Below are positions 60,733-64,000 of a stretch of 64,000 bases of DNA, in pieces. Numbering within the stretch: position 1 is the first letter of the stretch; each line of letters begins with the position of its first letter. Below the pieces are notes generated by a model. The model saw only the letters and a program-made list of their open reading frames with translations, did not search any database and was not told the DNA's origin. The DNA comes from Acidobacteriota bacterium (GTDB lineage Bacteria > Acidobacteriota > Thermoanaerobaculia > Multivoradales > Multivoraceae), in contig JAPOWR010000001.1 in assembly GCA_026707545.1 (NCBI GenBank), positions 2,881,778 to 2,945,777 on the forward strand, given 5' to 3'. Both the position numbers and the translations under genes were made by a program.

Positions 60733-61581
60733 ATGGGACTGCTGGACGGCAAGGTGGCCATCGTTACCGGCGCGGGCAACGGCCTGGGCAAGTCGCACGC
60801 CCTGCTCCTCGCCAGTGAAGGCGCCCGCGTTCTGGTCAACGACCCGGGCTGTGCACGGGACGGTTCGGGCGAAAGCGACGTTGCGGACGAAGTCGTCGAC
60901 CTGATCCGCACCGAAGGCGGTGATGCAGCCGCCAGCAAGGTTGCGGTCGGACCGTTCGAGGCCGCCGCGGAACTCGTCCAGCAGGCAGTCGACGCCTTCG
61001 GCGGCGTCGACGTCCTGGTCAACAACGCAGGCATCCTGCGCGATCGCACGGCCCTCAAGATGAGCGAACAGGAGTGGGAGGCCGTTCTCACGGTGCATCT
61101 GAGCGGCACCTTCTCCTGCCTGCAGGCCGCCGCCCGCGTGATGCGCGAACAGGGGCGGGGCGGCCGGATCATCAACACGACATCCGTTGCCGGCATGCAG
61201 GGCAACTTCGGTCAGAGCAACTACTCCGCCGCCAAGGCCGGCATCTACGCCGTGACGCGCACCGCCGCCATGGAGCTCCAGCGCTACAAGATCACCGTCA
61301 ACACGATCTCCCCCACCGCCTACACACGGATGACCGCGGACAATCCCGGTGTCACCGAGAGCTTCGGGGATCGCTACGGCCCCCAACACGCCTCGCCCCT
61401 GGTCGCGTTTCTGGCCTCGGACCACGCCGCCCACATCACCGGTCAGACGCTGGGAGTCGAAGGCACGCACATCTTCGCCTACCGGATGATGAGCACGGTG
61501 GGCGTCAAGCAGTACGTGGGCGACGACCCCTGGAAACCATCCGCGATCCGGCATGTCATCGACCAGGTGATCGGCCACTGA
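60733..61581 (+). CDS. SDR-family (R)-3-hydroxyacyl-CoA dehydrogenase-like
   Basis: The protein has 282 aa with GGAGGGG before ATG 60733. The cofactor motif is TGAGNGLG, followed by NDPG, VNNAGILRDRT, NTTSVAGMQG (Ser) and NYSAAKAG (Tyr, Lys). The GAGNGLGKSHALLLASEGAR and NNAGILRD stretches are characteristic of the dehydrogenase part of peroxisomal MFE-2, which oxidises (R)-3-hydroxyacyl-CoA with NAD. It would complete a beta-oxidation route with the (R)-specific MaoC hydratases at 45043 and 54254. Its stop overlaps the start of the last DUF3604 gene (TGATG). Confidence 0.9.
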   Translation: MGLLDGKVAIVTGAGNGLGKSHALLLASEGARVLVNDPGCARDGSGESDVADEVVDLIRTEGGDAAASKVAVGPFEAAAELVQQAVDAFGGVDVLVNNAGILRDRTALKMSEQEWEAVLTVHLSGTFSCLQAAARVMREQGRGGRIINTTSVAGMQGNFGQSNYSAAKAGIYAVTRTAAMELQRYKITVNTISPTAYTRMTADNPGVTESFGDRYGPQHASPLVAFLASDHAAHITGQTLGVEGTHIFAYRMMSTVGVKQYVGDDPWKPSAIRHVIDQVIGH

Positions 61582-64000
61582 TGTCGCTCCCCCGCCGTGC
61601 CGCGGCCGGAGTGGTCGCGTCGCTGGCGGTGCTGTCGATCGGCTGCCGACAAACGTCCGAGTCGGCTCCCGCCGACCGGGATCTGAACCGCCAGATCGCG
61701 CAGCTGATCGCGGACATCGAGCGCGAGCCCACGTCGGCGGCCAACGTCTTCCGCCGAACCGACACCTTGTGGGACTGGGCAAACCGCTTCGCACTTGACG
61801 GCCGAGTTCTGCCTGCCGACCTGCCTCTGGCGGTGGCGCTGATCCGCTTCGCCGAGGCGGACGGCGGTGAAGTCGATCTGCCGCCGGCTATCGACCTGTA
61901 CCTCGAGACGCACCTGGAGCGCTTCGACCGGTACGTTCGCGAACTCGAACTGAAGGAGTCCGAGCCCCAGGCGGTCGGCGAGTTGCGCATGTCGACGCCC
62001 GGCCCCCTGATCGCCGGCGGCGCGGCCACCGTCGAGCAGACATACATCGTCGGCTCCCGCGGTCTCGCAGCGGGCGGTGGACTCCTGGTCGGCAAGTCGG
62101 GAACCGGCAACGAGACGCGACCCCAGAACCGGGATCCGGCCGGGGACAACTTCGTGTCGGTACGAAGCTCCAACCCCGATGCCCGGTTCGAGGCCGTCCA
62201 GGTTGAGTGGAACGGGGTCCATTCGCACGTGCCGGGCAAGCGCCCGCTGCCCGGTTTTCGGCTTGAAGGCTCTGCCCTACAGCCCGGTGACACGGTCACG
62301 TTGACGTACGGTGGCGGGTCCAGCCGTTTCCACGTGCCGGCCTTCAGCAACGACGAGTTCGTGCTCCCGGTCTACGTGGACATCGCCGGCAGCGGAACCT
62401 ACCTGACTCCCGCCTTGCCCGGAATCGAGGTCGTCGGCGAGCCGGAGGTTCACGCGGTTCGGATCCTGGCGCCCTCCGTCGTGGCTGCGGCCGAGCCCTT
62501 CGAGATCACGGTGCGCAGCGAGGATCGGGCGATCAATCGGGCCAGCGGGCCGATCCCCGCCTACGAGGTCCTCCTGGAAGGCGACACGATCGCCACGATC
62601 GAGGGCGGACAGGGCGCTCTGTCGGTGGTGGAGGGAATCGCGATCGAGGTGCCCGGAGTCCACCGACTCGAGGCGCGCTCACTCGACGGCAGCCTGCATG
62701 CCAGCAGCAACCCGATCCGCGTCGAACTCGAGCCGGAGCTCCGCATCTACTGGGGCGACACGCACGGCCACACCGGACTGGCCGAAGGGACCGGCTCGGC
62801 GCGGGCGTTCTTCGAGTACGCCAACCGCGACGCCCGGCTCGACTTCGCCACCCTTTCCGAGCACGACATCTGGATGGATGACAGGGAGTGGCTGGATCTC
62901 CAGGAACTGACCCGCGAGTTCACCGAGGAGGGCCGCTTCATCGGCATCCTGGGCTACGAATGGACGGCGTTCAGGAACCGGGGTGGGCACCACAACGTCT
63001 TCTTCCGCGATCCCGGAAGCCGGCGTGTCCCGGTTCAGGAAGCGACCCGGCTGCCCGATCTCTACCGCGGGCTGCACGAGCTCTACGATCCGGACGAGGT
63101 CCTGGTCATTCCCCATGCCCACCGCGCAGCCGACTGGACGCGCAGCGATCCGGAGCTCGAGAAGCTGGTCGAGCTGTACTCGGTCCACGGCAGCTTCGAA
63201 TGGTTCGCCAACCGCTATCTCCAGAGCGGTTTCGAACTCGGGTTCGTCGCCGCTTCCGACGACCACCACGCCAAGCCGGGACTGGCGCCCGGCCCCGTCT
63301 CGAGCGTCTCCCAACCGGGCGGTCTGGCCGCCGTCGTGGCGCCCGAACTCAGCCGGGATGCCCTGTTCTCGGCGCTCCGCAACCTCTCGTCCTACGCTAC
63401 GTCGGGACAGCGCATCCTCCTCGAGGCGACCGTCAACGGAGCTGCCATGGGCACCCGGCAAGAGAACGCCGAGCGGCGCGAAATCCGGGTCAGGGTGTCC
63501 GGCACGTCGCCGATCGACGCCATCGACGTGGTCCGCAACGGCGAGATCATCCTCACCAAGCGCTACATGACCGCGGCGCTCGGCTCCAGAAGCTGGCTCC
63601 AGGTGTCCTTCGAGTCATCCTCCGAGGTCTTCGGAGAGCAGGTCGACAACCCACGCGGCTACCGGCTCTGGGAAGGGACTCTCGAGGTCGAGGGAGCCCG
63701 GGTTCTGCAGGTTGTTCCGGCTGGCCTCGACAACCCCCTCCGGGACCAAGTCTCACGACTCGCTCCGGGCGCCGGTCACGGCGCGAGATTCCGCATCCTG
63801 ACCCGCGGCCGCTCTGATTCGTTCCTGGTCGAACTCGACGGAGCGGGTCCCCACACGTTGCTGAGTTTCCACCTGAACGAGAGCACCGAATCCGGTTTCG
63901 CACCGGGAATCCGGCCAGCAGCGCGGATAGCCGCAGCCAACGTCGCGATCCGGCTGGACGAACTCGAGGCGGGCCGGCTCGACGTCGAGCTACCCGTCGG
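61581..64000 (+). CDS. DUF3604 lipoprotein with N-terminal Ig-like region, third paralogue (cut by window end)
   Basis: The frame is open from ATG 61581 (MSLPRRAAAGVVASLAVLSI) to the window end, 806 codons visible. The signal ends in SIGC, a probable lipobox. It contains TVTLTYGGGSSRF and VRILAPSVVAAAEPFEITVR, then the core GDTHGHTGLAEGTG (His395, His397), LSEHDIWMDD, GGHHNVFFR, VIPHAHRAADW and VAASDDHHAKPG. By comparison with its 867- and 877-aa paralogues only about 60-70 residues are missing. The start overlaps the SDR stop (TGATG), so it is translated with the hydroxyacyl-CoA dehydrogenase. Confidence 0.9.
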   Translation, partial: MSLPRRAAAGVVASLAVLSIGCRQTSESAPADRDLNRQIAQLIADIEREPTSAANVFRRTDTLWDWANRFALDGRVLPADLPLAVALIRFAEADGGEVDLPPAIDLYLETHLERFDRYVRELELKESEPQAVGELRMSTPGPLIAGGAATVEQTYIVGSRGLAAGGGLLVGKSGTGNETRPQNRDPAGDNFVSVRSSNPDARFEAVQVEWNGVHSHVPGKRPLPGFRLEGSALQPGDTVTLTYGGGSSRFHVPAFSNDEFVLPVYVDIAGSGTYLTPALPGIEVVGEPEVHAVRILAPSVVAAAEPFEITVRSEDRAINRASGPIPAYEVLLEGDTIATIEGGQGALSVVEGIAIEVPGVHRLEARSLDGSLHASSNPIRVELEPELRIYWGDTHGHTGLAEGTGSARAFFEYANRDARLDFATLSEHDIWMDDREWLDLQELTREFTEEGRFIGILGYEWTAFRNRGGHHNVFFRDPGSRRVPVQEATRLPDLYRGLHELYDPDEVLVIPHAHRAADWTRSDPELEKLVELYSVHGSFEWFANRYLQSGFELGFVAASDDHHAKPGLAPGPVSSVSQPGGLAAVVAPELSRDALFSALRNLSSYATSGQRILLEATVNGAAMGTRQENAERREIRVRVSGTSPIDAIDVVRNGEIILTKRYMTAALGSRSWLQVSFESSSEVFGEQVDNPRGYRLWEGTLEVEGARVLQVVPAGLDNPLRDQVSRLAPGAGHGARFRILTRGRSDSFLVELDGAGPHTLLSFHLNESTESGFAPGIRPAARIAAANVAIRLDELEAGRLDVELPV

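Noticed and set aside
57993..61205. 1070-aa version of the DUF3604 protein
   Set aside because: The first 200 residues are antisense to the SDR gene at 60733; the lipoprotein signal begins at GTG 60596.
1..64000. CRISPR arrays, tRNA or rRNA genes, insertion-sequence transposases
   Set aside because: I looked for regularly spaced repeats, tRNA-like T-arm sequence and transposase motifs and saw none that I could support.

Overview
This is a roughly 67-70% GC window (my estimate, not counted) with dense coding, many ATGA/GTGA stop-start overlaps and mostly AGGAGG-type ribosome binding sites. I infer a Gram-negative bacterium with an outer membrane, most likely an Acidobacteriota member. The reasons are a carboxypeptidase-regulatory-domain (Oar-like) TonB receptor, tandem DUF5916 outer-membrane proteins, many lipoproteins, a Tat-type sulfatase, a Tat-type PhoD phosphatase and several DUF3604 proteins. 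The phylum call is inference only; no rRNA or tRNA gene is visible.

Layout. 1-4.5 kb: the end of a cyclase-family hydrolase, an AAA/DUF4143 ATPase, an exported alpha/beta hydrolase, an enolase-superfamily gene broken by a 13-bp tandem duplication, and a YefM/YoeB-type toxin-antitoxin pair with a readable promoter and operator. 4.5-9.4 kb: two divergent DUF3604 (PHP-like) proteins. 9.5-15.8 kb: a TauE/NicO-like membrane protein with a His-rich loop, a P1B metal ATPase fused to an HflK-like SPFH domain, HflC-like and HflK-like proteins and a small anchored protein, translationally coupled. 15.8-23 kb: a co-directional cassette of DUF1214, sulfotransferase, two SDRs, SRPBCC and a CxxCH propeller lipoprotein. 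23.3-30.4 kb: a PhoD-like phosphatase and two tandem DUF5916 proteins. 30.5-36.1 kb: three VCBS/FG-GAP proteins around a TetR regulator, with paired palindromic operators built into two near-consensus promoters.

36-64 kb is mainly acyl-CoA metabolism: three AMP-forming acyl-CoA synthetases, a crotonase-fold protein, a coupled pair of MaoC proteins, a further MaoC protein, an ACAD10/11-like dehydrogenase, a D-3-hydroxyacyl-type SDR, a spinster-type MFS transporter, an SMP-30 lactonase, a sulfatase and a TonB receptor. Four more DUF3604 proteins are interleaved, each directly abutting or sharing a promoter region with an acyl-CoA gene. The last one runs off the window. I infer a pathway in which extracytoplasmic enzymes and the TonB receptor capture or trim a substrate that is then CoA-activated and beta-oxidised; the substrate cannot be read from the sequence.

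The most unusual items are (1) the metal-pump/SPFH fusion operon, (2) the six DUF3604 paralogues tied to acyl-CoA genes, and (3) the TetR/VCBS regulon with identical promoter-operator architecture at two sites.
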